Positions 1 to 8,969 of a stretch of DNA of 64,000 nucleotides are shown here, piece by piece. A model generated the notes under the pieces. It was not told where the DNA came from, ran no database searches, and saw only the letters and a program-made list of their open reading frames with translations. The DNA lies in NCBI GenBank assembly GCA_041398605.1, contig JAWKUK010000012.1, positions 124,001-188,000 of the forward strand, in the 5' to 3' direction. Positions within the stretch are counted from its first letter, which is position 1. Each line of letters begins with the position of its first letter. The DNA is from JAWKUK01 sp041398605 (GTDB lineage: Bacteria > Planctomycetota > UBA1135 > GCA-002686595). A program made the translations under genes and the position numbers.

Positions 1-1111
1 GGTGGTTCACGGGGTTGCCCCAGCGCCACAGGAGCTCGCCGCCGCGCCCTTGCCGGCCGCCCTTGGATCCGCGCGCCTCCTCTGTCGTCGTCGAGTGGTC
101 GATCACCCAGAGCTCGCCGATCTCGCGCATCGACAGCAGGATCAGGTCCGTCGCCGGGTCGTAGTCGATCGAGTTCGTGTGCAGCCAGTCCGCGCGGCCG
201 GGCCGGCCCCGCTGCCCTGTCTGCCCGTCGCTGGCGCCGGCCGGGGCGCTCGCATAGCCGAGCGCGCGCAGCTTCGCTTGCTCGGCCTCGAGCTCGGCGT
301 CGGTCTTCTGGACCTGACCGGAGTCGAGGTCGAGGTTGAAGTTCACGCGGCCTGGGAACGCGCGCGGGTCGCCGCTCGTCGCGCGGCCCTTGCGGACGTC
401 CTGGACCAGGTGATCCCAGACGTGCCATTCCCACACGAGCTCGCCGCCGGTCGGCCCGTCCGGCCGGATCTCGAGCACCATGTCGGGCCAGATGCCTGCG
501 CTCGTCAGGCCGTCGACGTCGCGGCCGGCTTCGAAGGCTTGCTCTTCGGTCTTCGCCTCCCAGGCGATCGCCAGGACATTGCCGTTCGGGAGCAGCGCGA
601 TGTCGTGGTGCTGCAGGCGCCCGGCATCGTCGATCGCATACGACCACACCCGCTCGCCGTCCCAGGTCCAGCGCTCGATACGACCGCCTGCGCCACCACC
701 GCTGAACGTCTCGTTCTCCGCGACGCGCGCGCATCGCATGAGGCTGCCGTCAGCGAGCAGGTAGCACGAGTTCCCCGGCGGGAGGTCGTGCTGCCATTCG
801 TGCACCACCTTGCCGTCGAGGTCGATGAGCTGGGTCTTCGTCGACTTGAGCGAAGCGAAGAGGGTCAGGCCAGGGAACGCTGCATCCGTGCGTGTCACGA
901 CCTTGGCGGGGCTCGACGCGCTCGGGGGCGTGCCCCCGAGCTCCTGACTGGGCCCCTGATTGGTCCCATGCTTGGGCCCCTGATCCGCGCGCGCCTCGTC
1001 GGGGCCGGCCTCCGGTGGTTGCGGAGGCCCTTGGGCAAAGGTGACTGCGGCGGTCAGCAGCCCGCACGCGATGCTGCGCCCAAGGCGGCGCAGGTTGGGG
1101 TTCTCGTACAT
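1..1111 (-). CDS. Arylsulfotransferase (ASST)-family protein, C-terminus off the window
   Basis: The minus strand is open from an ATG at 1111 to the window edge, giving 370 codons. The N-terminus has a hydrophobic stretch (SIACGLLTAAVTFAQG) that looks like a signal peptide. A low-complexity linker of Gln-Gly-Pro repeats follows, and then a beta-propeller. Propeller motifs include 'QLIDLDGKVVHEW', 'HHDIALLPNGNVLAIAWE', 'HTNSIDYDPATDLILLS' and 'LLWRWGNPVNH'; the last two are typical of the arylsulfotransferase/ASST superfamily (Asp-rich 'HTN' blade and 'RWGNP'). Family members are periplasmic or extracellular and some transfer sulfate between phenols, but many have no known substrate. The gene is divergent from the response regulator at 1252, with about 140 bp between them. 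The function within the family is uncertain because the C-terminal catalytic part is missing. Confidence 0.8.
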   Translation of the reverse strand, partial: MYENPNLRRLGRSIACGLLTAAVTFAQGPPQPPEAGPDEARADQGPKHGTNQGPSQELGGTPPSASSPAKVVTRTDAAFPGLTLFASLKSTKTQLIDLDGKVVHEWQHDLPPGNSCYLLADGSLMRCARVAENETFSGGGAGGRIERWTWDGERVWSYAIDDAGRLQHHDIALLPNGNVLAIAWEAKTEEQAFEAGRDVDGLTSAGIWPDMVLEIRPDGPTGGELVWEWHVWDHLVQDVRKGRATSGDPRAFPGRVNFNLDLDSGQVQKTDAELEAEQAKLRALGYASAPAGASDGQTGQRGRPGRADWLHTNSIDYDPATDLILLSMREIGELWVIDHSTTTEEARGSKGGRQGRGGELLWRWGNPVNH

Positions 1112-1251
1112 GGTGTCTCTCGGGGATCTCGCTCTTGGGACTCAACCGCCCCCAGGCTGCTAGGTTCCGCCGCCGGGACCGCGAGTTCGTTAGAGGCCCG
1201 TGAGCCGGTGGAACGTCGCGTCCGTCGCCGCGTCCAAGTTACGCTGTGAGG

Positions 1252-1932
1252 ATGAGAGTCCTCGTGATCGAAGACTACGCGCCCGTGCGCGGCGCCGTCA
1301 TGACCGCCCTGCGCGACGAAGGCTGGAGCGCAGACGCTGCCGGAGACGGCTCCGAGGGCTTACGCCTCGCGGAGTCCGGGGGCTACGACGTGATCGTCCT
1401 GGACGTGATGCTCCCCGGCATCGGCGGCTTTGATGTCCTGCGCGCGCTCCGTGAGCGTGGGGTGAAGGGGCACGTCATGCTGCTCACCGCGCGCGACGAG
1501 GTCGCGGACCGCGTCCAGGGCCTGGACCTCGGCGCCGACGACTATCTCGTGAAGCCGTTCGCGATGGAAGAGCTCGTCGCGCGGGTGCGCGCGCTCCTGC
1601 GCCGGGAGTACGACAAGAAGGCGCCGATGATCCGCATCGGGCACGTCGACATCCGGACGACCGATCACGCGGTCTTTGTCGCCGGTGAGCCCGTCGAGTT
1701 CACGGCGCGCGAGTACGCGCTCCTCGAGTACTTCGCCCTGCGCGTCGGCGAGGTCGTCACGCGCGACGACATCAAGCGCCACGTCTACGACGACGGCGGC
1801 TCGCTGTCGAGCAACGTGATCGACGTGTACGTGGGCTACCTCCGCCGCAAGCTGGAGCGCGAGGGGCACCCGCCCTTGATCCGCACGCGGCGCGGCGAGG
1901 GCTACGTCTTCGGGAGCGCCGATTCGGCGTGA
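1252..1932 (+). CDS. OmpR/PhoB-family response regulator
   Basis: This is a 226-residue two-component response regulator. The receiver domain (about 1-115) has the acidic pair in 'VIEDYAP', the phospho-acceptor Asp51 in 'VIVLDVMLPG', the Thr in 'LLTARDEV' and the Lys in 'YLVKPFAMEEL'. A winged-helix DNA-binding domain (about 125-222) follows, with 'EFTAREYALLEYFALR' and 'VIDVYVGYLRRKLE'. The start was set at ATG 1252 (MRVLVIEDY); an in-frame GTG two codons upstream at 1246 is possible. Its partner histidine kinase begins 13 bp downstream. It is predicted to act in the cytoplasm as a transcription factor; the regulon cannot be deduced. Confidence 0.93.
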   Translation: MRVLVIEDYAPVRGAVMTALRDEGWSADAAGDGSEGLRLAESGGYDVIVLDVMLPGIGGFDVLRALRERGVKGHVMLLTARDEVADRVQGLDLGADDYLVKPFAMEELVARVRALLRREYDKKAPMIRIGHVDIRTTDHAVFVAGEPVEFTAREYALLEYFALRVGEVVTRDDIKRHVYDDGGSLSSNVIDVYVGYLRRKLEREGHPPLIRTRRGEGYVFGSADSA

Positions 1933-1945
1933 CGGGCGGGAACGC

Positions 1946-3571
1946 ATGTCCTCCCTCCGCGCGCGCCTCCTGGCCGGCACCATCCTCGGCACGACGATCG
2001 CGTTTGCTACGGGGGGGGTGCTCGTGCACCAGTTGGCGCGGTACCGGCTGGAGCGCGACACGGACGCTGGGCTCGAGCAGGCGCTCGGGTTCGCGATCGA
2101 CCGCCTGAAGCTCGAGTTCGGGCGGCGCGAGCTCCTGACGGGCGCGCCGCTGCGGCCTGGCACGAAGCTCCTGATCAGCCCGACGGGGCGCTCCGACACG
2201 CTGTTTGTCTGTCGGACCGCGGCGGGGATCCTCGTGGACGCGAGCCCGGAGCTGGGCGAGGCCTCCGCTGTGATCGACTTGCCCGAGGCGGGCCTCGATG
2301 AAGTGTCGTTTGGTGACTTCGTCCTCGCGAGCGGCGCGCGCGCGCGCGGCGCGGCGCTCTCGTTCCATCCTGATCGGATGGGCGGCGGCGCGCGCGGGTT
2401 TGGACCGCCGCCGTGGGGTGGTCCAGAGGGCCGCGAGCGGCGCGGACGCCAGGGGGCGCCGGAGCGCTCCGGGCCCGAAGACGATGATGATTTGGGCCGG
2501 CGGCCTGGGCGGGCGCCCTCCGACGGCCGGCGGCCTCCTGAGAGCGAGGTCGGGCGCCCGTCGGTGGCAGAGCGCGCCAACGGCGCCGAGGGTGACTTCG
2601 AGGGCAGCGCCGGCCCGCCGCGCCTCATCGTGCTGCAGGCCGTAGAGGCGCGACAAGCGTCCCTGCGCCACTTGGCGCTCGTGCTGACCTCGACGTGGTT
2701 GTTCACGTGTTTCATCGGCTCTGCGGCGCTGTGGCTGACGATTCGGCGCGGGCTCCGGCCCTTGGAGGAGCTCCGCTTGCAGATCGCAGACCTCGACTGG
2801 CGCAGCGGCAGCGCCTCCGTGGAGGTGCGCGGCGCGCCGGAGGAGCTCGCGCCGGTGATCGCGCAGCTCGAGGCTTCGCGCCAGCGGATCGTCAGCGCCT
2901 TCCGGCGCGAGCGGCGCTTCGTCGGCGACGCGGCCCATGAGCTGCGCACGCCAGTCAGCGGCATCAAGGCGATCCTGGAGGTCGCGCTCCGGCGCCAGCG
3001 CACGAACGAGGAGCTCGAGGGGTACGCGCGTGAGTGCTTGTCGATCGCGAGCGAGATGGGGCGGGCGGTCGAGGCGCTCTTGACGCTCGGCAAGCTGTCG
3101 CGGGGCGAGGTCGCCCTGGAGCTCGCCGACGTGGACCCGCGCTTGCTCGCCGAAGAGGCGTGGAAGCCGCTCGCGGTGACGGCGCAGGAGCGCGGGGTGA
3201 CGTTGGAGGTGACCGGCAGCACCGAGCCCGTCGTCGCGAACCGCGATCTGCTCTCACGCGCAGTCGCGAACCTCGTCGACAATGCCGTCGAGTATGGCGT
3301 CGCACCTGGAGTTGTGCGCGTGCACCACGAGCGCCTGGACGCGGCGTCGTCGATCGAGGTCTCGAACGAGGTCATCGAGGTCGCGCACGGCTTCGTGGAG
3401 CACGCCTTCGAGCCGTTCTGGCGCGGGGACTCTGCGCGCACCGACGCGGCCCGACACGCCGGCCTCGGCCTCGCGCTCGTCAATCAGATCGCAGAGCTGC
3501 ACGGCGGCGAGGCGACGCTGTCCGTGCGTGACGGCCGCGTGGTCGCGCGCCTCGTGATCCCGGACGCGTGA
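1946..3571 (+). CDS. Membrane sensor histidine kinase with HAMP-like linker
   Basis: This 541-residue kinase is the presumed partner of the response regulator just upstream. TM1 is near residues 8-30 (GTILGTTIAFATGGVLVHQL). A long periplasmic region follows with a Gly/Arg/Asp-rich, probably disordered, section. TM2 is near 235-258 (STWLFTCFIGSAALWLTI), followed by a HAMP-like linker. The HisKA H-box 'FVGDAAHELRTPVSG' contains His331. The N-box is 'NLVDNAVEYG', the F-box 'FEPFWRGD' and the last Gly box 'HAGLGLALVNQ'. The expected DxGxG box between N and F boxes is not recognisable: the segment reads 'IEVSNEVIEVAHGF'. This may be a subfamily variant rather than loss of function. The ligand is unknown. 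Confidence 0.9.
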   Translation: MSSLRARLLAGTILGTTIAFATGGVLVHQLARYRLERDTDAGLEQALGFAIDRLKLEFGRRELLTGAPLRPGTKLLISPTGRSDTLFVCRTAAGILVDASPELGEASAVIDLPEAGLDEVSFGDFVLASGARARGAALSFHPDRMGGGARGFGPPPWGGPEGRERRGRQGAPERSGPEDDDDLGRRPGRAPSDGRRPPESEVGRPSVAERANGAEGDFEGSAGPPRLIVLQAVEARQASLRHLALVLTSTWLFTCFIGSAALWLTIRRGLRPLEELRLQIADLDWRSGSASVEVRGAPEELAPVIAQLEASRQRIVSAFRRERRFVGDAAHELRTPVSGIKAILEVALRRQRTNEELEGYARECLSIASEMGRAVEALLTLGKLSRGEVALELADVDPRLLAEEAWKPLAVTAQERGVTLEVTGSTEPVVANRDLLSRAVANLVDNAVEYGVAPGVVRVHHERLDAASSIEVSNEVIEVAHGFVEHAFEPFWRGDSARTDAARHAGLGLALVNQIAELHGGEATLSVRDGRVVARLVIPDA

Positions 3572-3728
3572 GCGGCCCGCTCCCCGTGGAACGGGCCAGC
3601 GCGGGATTGGGCCCAACGCCGCGCTGGACCCCGCGCGCGGGGCGGCGGTTGCGGTCCTGATCACTTTCGGTAGGGTGGAGCCGCCCCGCGGCGTTCCGCG
3701 TCTGTTGAGGAATGCGGACGTGACGCCC

Positions 3729-3808
3729 TAGGAGCCTACGCCACAGCACGCGATTCGCATCGCGGCGCTCCCGCACGCCGGAGCCGCGTCCTGTGGCGCA
3801 GGCTCCTA
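3729..3808. repeat. 18-bp inverted repeat with 44-bp spacer
   Basis: TAGGAGCCTACGCCACAG at 3729-3746 is mirrored by CTGTGGCGCAGGCTCCTA at 3791-3808, with 17 of 18 positions complementary. It lies between the two-component operon and a secreted-protein gene. The left arm begins with a TAG and the right arm ends with TAG on the plus strand. It could be a terminator-like structure, a recombination or MITE-type end pair, or an mRNA leader structure for the downstream gene. No second copy was noticed in this window. Confidence 0.75.
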
Positions 3809-3837
3809 GATGACGGGTTTCTCCACAGAACATCACA

Positions 3838-4953
3838 ATGCACACCACCCTCATCCGGTTCGCCGGCCTCACGCTCCTGACCTCTGCTGCCTCTGCCCAA
3901 GCGCCGGAGATCATTCACTACACCTTCGATGCCGGCGATGCGACCAACACCGCAACGCCCGGCGTCGGCGACGGCGTCGCCAATGGCGACGTCGTCTTCG
4001 GGCCTGGCTTCTGCGGCAGCGGCGCAGCCACCGCTGGGCCCGGCGGCGCTCCGCTCATCTCATCGGGCTGGCAGGTCGACTTCGGCACGGACAGCTGGAC
4101 GATCGGGATGTGGATCGACCTGAGCGTCGGCGGCAATGGCTTCCAGTACTTCTACGGGGCGAGCAGCACGGGCGGGATGCGTTGCTTCTGCGCCGGCGCC
4201 GCGGGCGTGGATGGCATCATGCTGCGCACCCTCCAGAACGACGTGACGCTGCCCGGCGGGGCGCCCAGCACAGGTCCGACGCACTGCGTTTGGGTCTATG
4301 ACAACACGGTCCCCGAAGTGCGCGGCTACGTGAACGGGGTCAACGTGGTCACCGTCGCGCAGACCGCGCCGATCAACATCAACGGGACCGCTGCGGACTT
4401 CAACGTCATGACCTACACGACGACGGAGATGCTCGCGGGGAACACGATGGACGACTTCCGCGTCTACCGCCGCGCGATCACCCAGGCTGAGGTCGATGCC
4501 TGGTTTGGTTCCTGCGCGGGCGGCGTTGGCTCGACGTACTGCGGCCCGGCCGTCGTGAACTCGACTGGCGCGAGCGCCTCGATCTCTGCTTCCGGGAGCG
4601 CCCTCGTCAGCAACAACGACGTGACGCTCATGGCGACGGGCCTCCCGACCAATTCGTTCGGCTTCTTCATCACCAGCATGACGCAGGGCCTCGTGCCGCA
4701 GGCTGGCGGGAGCCAGGGCGTCCTTTGCCTGGGCGGCAACATTGGCCGCTTCGTCGGCGCTGGCCAGATCCAGAACTCGGGCATGACCGGCGAGATCATG
4801 CTCGCGCTCGACCTGACGCAGCAGCCGACCCCGACCGGCATCGTCTCGGTCATGGCGGGCGAGACTTGGAACTTCCAGGGCTGGTACCGCGACGCCATCG
4901 GCGGCAACGGGACGTCCAACTTTACGGACGGCCTGCAGGTCAACTTCCAGTAG
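3838..4953 (+). CDS. Secreted LamG-like protein with shared C-terminal domain
   Basis: This is a 371-residue exported protein. The signal peptide is residues 1-21, ending 'TSAASAQ'. Residues about 25-230 look like a LamG/concanavalin-type jelly roll, with 'IIHYTFDAGDATNT', 'SWTIGMWIDLS', 'VRGYVNGVNV' and 'MDDFRVYRRAITQAEVDAW'. Such folds bind carbohydrate or mediate adhesion. The last 135 or so residues (from 'YCGPAVVNSTG' to the C-terminal 'NFQ') form a domain also present at the C-termini of the proteins at 34266-36161 and 61547-63085. It may be a sorting, anchoring or assembly module. No clear Shine-Dalgarno sequence precedes the ATG. The ligand is unknown. Confidence 0.85.
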   Translation: MHTTLIRFAGLTLLTSAASAQAPEIIHYTFDAGDATNTATPGVGDGVANGDVVFGPGFCGSGAATAGPGGAPLISSGWQVDFGTDSWTIGMWIDLSVGGNGFQYFYGASSTGGMRCFCAGAAGVDGIMLRTLQNDVTLPGGAPSTGPTHCVWVYDNTVPEVRGYVNGVNVVTVAQTAPININGTAADFNVMTYTTTEMLAGNTMDDFRVYRRAITQAEVDAWFGSCAGGVGSTYCGPAVVNSTGASASISASGSALVSNNDVTLMATGLPTNSFGFFITSMTQGLVPQAGGSQGVLCLGGNIGRFVGAGQIQNSGMTGEIMLALDLTQQPTPTGIVSVMAGETWNFQGWYRDAIGGNGTSNFTDGLQVNFQ

Positions 4954-5217
4954 CACTGCACATAGGGGGGGCGTCGGCCCCTCTGGCCGCGGCTGAGCCC
5001 GGGTTCCCAGCGTCCTGCATGGAGGCCGGGTTCGCCGGGCTCGTCCTTTCCTGGCGGTGACCTTGAACGTGGCTCGGGAGGGCGCTGACATGGGGCGCGC
5101 GAGCGCGCATGATGGTCGCCCGCGCGGTCCGCGCGGCGCCCCCGCCCTGTCGCCTTCCATCTCACCACCTCCCTTGGAGTTCAGCGTTGCCCAGCAGGTG
5201 CGAGGAGGGCGCACGTC

Positions 5218-7110
5218 GTGCCGGGCCTAGACCCTGAACGCCCGCCGCGGGCAGTCGAGCTCTTGGCGCTCCCGGCCGCGAGCGATCGCCAGCTCTTTCG
5301 CTGGATGTTCGGCCTCACGCGGCCGGTGCGCGGCTTCGTCGCGCTCTCCGTGCTGTGGCTCGTCCTGTGGACGGCCGTCGAGACGTTGACGGTGCGGCAG
5401 GCTGGCGAAGTGATCAACCAGATCCAAGCCATGCGCAGCCTGGGCGAGGGCGCGCCGCGCGCCTTCTCGGGCTGGCTGCAGAGCGCGGACCCCGCGACGC
5501 GCCGCGTCCTGCACGGCTTGGGCGTGTTCGCGGCCCTCGTCTCGGCCTACGCGACGCTCCGCTATCTGCGCATCGTCGCCGACGCGAAGCTGAGCATGCA
5601 CATGGTGTTCTACATCCGCGAGGCGGTCTACGACCGGCTGCAGCGCGTGGGGTTCGCCTTTCATGACGCGCTCTCGACGGGGCAGCTCATCAACCGCGCG
5701 CTCTCCGACCTGCAGAACGTCCGCGCGTTCCTGCAGACGGCGATCTTGATGACGCTGGAGATCGCGCTCGCCGTGCTGTTCAGCATCATCCTGATCTACA
5801 CGCGCAACCCCTGGGTCGCGCTGGCCGCGCTGGCGCCGCTGCCGCTCTGGGTGCGCTACATCCTGCGCTTCAGCCGCAAGATCCAGCCCGTGGCCAAGCG
5901 CGTGATGGAGGCCGAGGACAAGAACGTCTCGCTCATCACGGAGAACATCGCCGGCGCCCACGTCGTCCGCGCTTTCGCGGCCGAGCCGCGCGAGCTCGAG
6001 AAGTACGGCGCCAATTGCGACGTGTTCAAGGAGCGCGTGCTGACCCGCATCCGCATGTTCGCGGACTTCAACCCGATCGTGCGGGGGATCGCGCTCGCCT
6101 CCAACATCTCGCTGTTCGCGGTCGGCGGCGTGTTGATGACCCGCGGCCGAATGAACGCGGGGGACCTCCTGATCCTCGGCGGCGCGATGAACCTCGTCCT
6201 GCAGCGCCTGCAGGGCGTCGCGACGATCAACGAGCAGTACCAGAACGCCATCGTCTCCGCGCGGCGCCTCTATGAGGTCCTCTTCGCGCGGGCGACCGTG
6301 CCCGAGGCCGCCCACGCGCGCGACCTGCCGGCCGGGCCGGGCGAGGTCGCCTTCGAGGGCGTGTCCTTCGGCTACGACCCGGAGAAGCCCGTCGTCTCGG
6401 ACCTGACGTTCCGCGCGCCGGGCGGCAGCGTCGTCGCGATCGTCGGGCCCACGGGCGCCGGGAAGTCGTCGCTCGTCAACTTGATCGCGCGTTATTACAC
6501 GCCGCAGCGCGGCCGGGTGCTGATCGACGGCGTGGACCTCGCCGACGTCACGCTGCAGAGCCTGCGGACGCAGGTCGCATTTGTCTTCCAGGAGACCTAC
6601 CTGTTCAGCGACACCGTCGCCGCGAACATCGCGTACGGCAGGCCTGGGCTCGCGGACGCCGAGCTGCAGGCGGCGGCGCGCTTGGCAGCGGCCGACGAGT
6701 TCATCGAGCGGCTCCCTTTGGGCTACGAGACCGTGCTCTCCGAGCGCGGCGCGAGCCTCTCCGGCGGCCAGAAGCAGCGCCTCTCGATCGCGCGCGCGGT
6801 GGTGACGAACCCGCGCATCCTCGTGCTGGACGACGCGACCGCGGCGATCGACCCCGAGACCGAGAGCCAGATCCAGCGCGCGATGCGGTCCGTCATGGCG
6901 GGCCGCACGACGTTCATCATCGCGCATCGCATCAGCACGGTGCGCAGGGCGGACCTCGTGCTGGTGATGGAGCGCGGGCGCATCACGCAGCGCGGCACGC
7001 ACGACCAGCTCATGCGGGAGGGCGGGCACTACCGCGCGATCGTCGAAGCGCAGCTGCGGAGCGACGAGCCCCTCGCCGGCGACCCCGCAGCGTCGCAGCC
7101 GGAGGGCTGA
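5218..7110 (+). CDS. ABC exporter half-transporter, subunit 1 (catalytic Glu replaced by Asp)
   Basis: This is a 630-residue fused TMD-NBD exporter half. Six TM helices occupy about residues 30-345. The nucleotide-binding domain has Walker A 'GPTGAGKSS', Q-loop 'VFQETYLFSD', signature 'LSGGQKQR', Walker B 'ILVLDDATAAID' and H-loop 'IIAHRIST'. The residue after the Walker B Asp is Asp instead of the catalytic Glu, so this subunit probably supplies the degenerate ATP site of a heterodimer with the next gene. It starts at a GTG with 'GGAGG' about 10 nt upstream. The stop overlaps the start of subunit 2 by one base (TGATG), which implies translational coupling. Family members export lipids, peptides or drugs; the substrate is unknown. 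Confidence 0.93.
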   Translation: MPGLDPERPPRAVELLALPAASDRQLFRWMFGLTRPVRGFVALSVLWLVLWTAVETLTVRQAGEVINQIQAMRSLGEGAPRAFSGWLQSADPATRRVLHGLGVFAALVSAYATLRYLRIVADAKLSMHMVFYIREAVYDRLQRVGFAFHDALSTGQLINRALSDLQNVRAFLQTAILMTLEIALAVLFSIILIYTRNPWVALAALAPLPLWVRYILRFSRKIQPVAKRVMEAEDKNVSLITENIAGAHVVRAFAAEPRELEKYGANCDVFKERVLTRIRMFADFNPIVRGIALASNISLFAVGGVLMTRGRMNAGDLLILGGAMNLVLQRLQGVATINEQYQNAIVSARRLYEVLFARATVPEAAHARDLPAGPGEVAFEGVSFGYDPEKPVVSDLTFRAPGGSVVAIVGPTGAGKSSLVNLIARYYTPQRGRVLIDGVDLADVTLQSLRTQVAFVFQETYLFSDTVAANIAYGRPGLADAELQAAARLAAADEFIERLPLGYETVLSERGASLSGGQKQRLSIARAVVTNPRILVLDDATAAIDPETESQIQRAMRSVMAGRTTFIIAHRISTVRRADLVLVMERGRITQRGTHDQLMREGGHYRAIVEAQLRSDEPLAGDPAASQPEG

Positions 7111-8938
7111 TGGCCGCAGCGACGAAGCCCGCCGCCGACGCGCGCTTGCCGCGGCCTGCGCCGCTCGAGCGTGACGAAGAGCAGCGCTATCGCGAGCTCG
7201 ACTTCGCGCTCCTGCGCCGCTTGCTCGGCGCGCTGCGCCCCTACGCCGCGCAGTACCGCCTGGCCGTCGCGGCTGGGCTCGTGCACGTCCTGTGCGACCT
7301 CAGCGGCCCGAAGTTCATCGAGCACCTGCTGCGCTACTGCGGGTCGCCGGGCGCGGGCGTCCAAGGCGTCGCGGTCATCATCGCGCTCTGGGTGTGCGCG
7401 GCGGCGCTGTCCGTCGCGATGCTGCGTTGGTGCATCCTCTTGATGACCCGCGCCGGCGAGTCGGTCCAGTTCGACCTGCGCCGCCGCATGTTCGCGCACC
7501 TGCAGGTCTTGTCGATGAGCTATTTCGACAAGACGAAGCTCGGGCGGATCATCAGCCGCATGACCAGCGACATCAATGCGATGCGCGAGGTCAATGTCTG
7601 GGGCCTCTGGCAGATGGTCTCCAACGTGATGATCATGTCGGTGGCCGCCGCGATGCTCCTGTGGACGAGCCCGCGGCTCTTCCTCGCCGTCGCGTGGCTC
7701 GGGCCGGTCCTGTTCGTCGTCAACATCGTCTACCTGAAGCGCGCCGGCCGTATGCACCAGGTCGTGCGCGAGGAGTTCACGCGTGTCAGCTCGAACCTGG
7801 CCGAGAACATCAGCGGGATGCGCGTCGTCACCGCGTTCGATCGACAGGGCACGAACCTCGCGGTCTTCAACCAGCTGCAGGCGGCCAACACGCGCAACAA
7901 CGTCGCGGTCGCGCGCGTCAATGGCGTGTACCAGCCGCTGCTGCAGGTCCTGGGCTATCTCGGGCGCGTCATCATCCTCGGCTATGGCGCCTATCTGATC
8001 GCGGCCGGCGAGGTCAGCGGCGGCAGCGTCGGCCCGGTCGTCGCGGCGTACCTCTATTGGGATTGGTTCATGGGGCCGATCCTGAACCTCGGCAACTTCT
8101 ACAACCAGCTGCTGCAGGCGCTGGCGGGCGCCGAGCGCGTCTTCAGCTTGCTGGACATGCGGCCCGACGTCGCTGACGTGGCGGGCGCGCGCGCCCTGCC
8201 CGTCATCGCCGGCCACGTGCGCTTCGAAGACGTGACCTTCGGCTACGACCCTGCGCGGCCGGTCCTGCGCAACGTCAGCTTCGACGCGCCCGCGGGCAAG
8301 ACGTTCGCGCTCGTCGGCGCGACGGGCAGCGGCAAGACGACGATCACGGCGCTCGTCGCGCGCTTCTATCAGCCGCAGTCCGGGCGCGTCCTCGTCGATG
8401 GCTATGACCTGCGCGAGGTCACGGGCGAGAGCTTGCACAGGCAGACGGCGGTCGTGTCGCAACAGAACTTCCTGTTCACCGGCACGGTGCTCGACAACGT
8501 GCGCTACGGGCGGCCGGACGCGACCGACGACGCGGTGCGCGCGGCGGCGCTGGCGCTCGGGACGCACGACACGATCATGGCGCTGCCCGATGGCTACGCG
8601 ACGCTCGTGGGGGAGCGCGGCGCGAACCTGTCGCTGGGTCAGCGCCAGCTGATCTGCTTTACGCGCGCGTTCCTCGCCGACCCGCGGCTCTTGATCCTGG
8701 ACGAGGCGACGAGCGCGGTGGACACGGCGACCGAGCAGCTGGTGCAGCGCTCGCTCGACGGGCTCCTCGCGGGGCGCACGACGTTTGTCGTCGCGCACCG
8801 GCTGAGCACCATCCAGAACGCCGACGAGATCCTGCGATCGACCAGGGCGAGGTCATCGAGCGCGGCCCGCACGCGGCGCTCGTCGCGGCCGGCGGCAAGT
8901 ACGCGCAGCTCCACGCGCCGTTCGGCCGGGAAGGGTGA
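7110..8938 (+). CDS. ABC exporter half-transporter, subunit 2 (single-base frameshift near 3' end)
   Basis: This is the second half of the heterodimeric exporter, with six TM helices and then an NBD. Motifs are Walker A 'GATGSGKTT', signature 'LSLGQRQL' (degenerate; LSGGQ is consensus), Walker B 'LLILDEATSAVD' with the catalytic Glu, and H-loop 'VVAHRLST'. Just after 'NADEIL' one base appears to be missing near 8835. Restoring it gives the expected tail 'AIDQGEVIERGPHAALVA' ending at the TGA at 8936-8938, immediately before a GC hairpin. Without it the frame runs on to 9176 across the opposite-strand gene with non-homologous sequence. The defect falls after all catalytic motifs. It is either a base-calling error or a recent mutation. 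Confidence 0.88.
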
Positions 8939-8940
8939 GG

Positions 8941-8961
8941 GCCGCGCGCGCCGCGCGCGGC
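8941..8961. terminator. GC hairpin between convergent genes
   Basis: This is a perfect 9-bp stem (GCCGCGCGC, loop GCC, GCGCGCGGC). It lies in the 31-bp gap between the restored stop of the ABC subunit at 8938 and the stop of the minus-strand gene at 8970. There is no long T-run, so it would be a hairpin-type or bidirectional terminator. Its position supports 8938 as the true end of the transporter gene. Confidence 0.55.
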
Positions 8962-8969
8962 GCCGTCGG

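Noticed and set aside
2..1249. Long plus-strand ORF of 415 codons at the window start
   Set aside because: It is antisense to the arylsulfotransferase-like gene, whose minus-strand translation has a signal peptide and clear propeller motifs. The plus-strand translation is Arg/Ala-rich without any domain.
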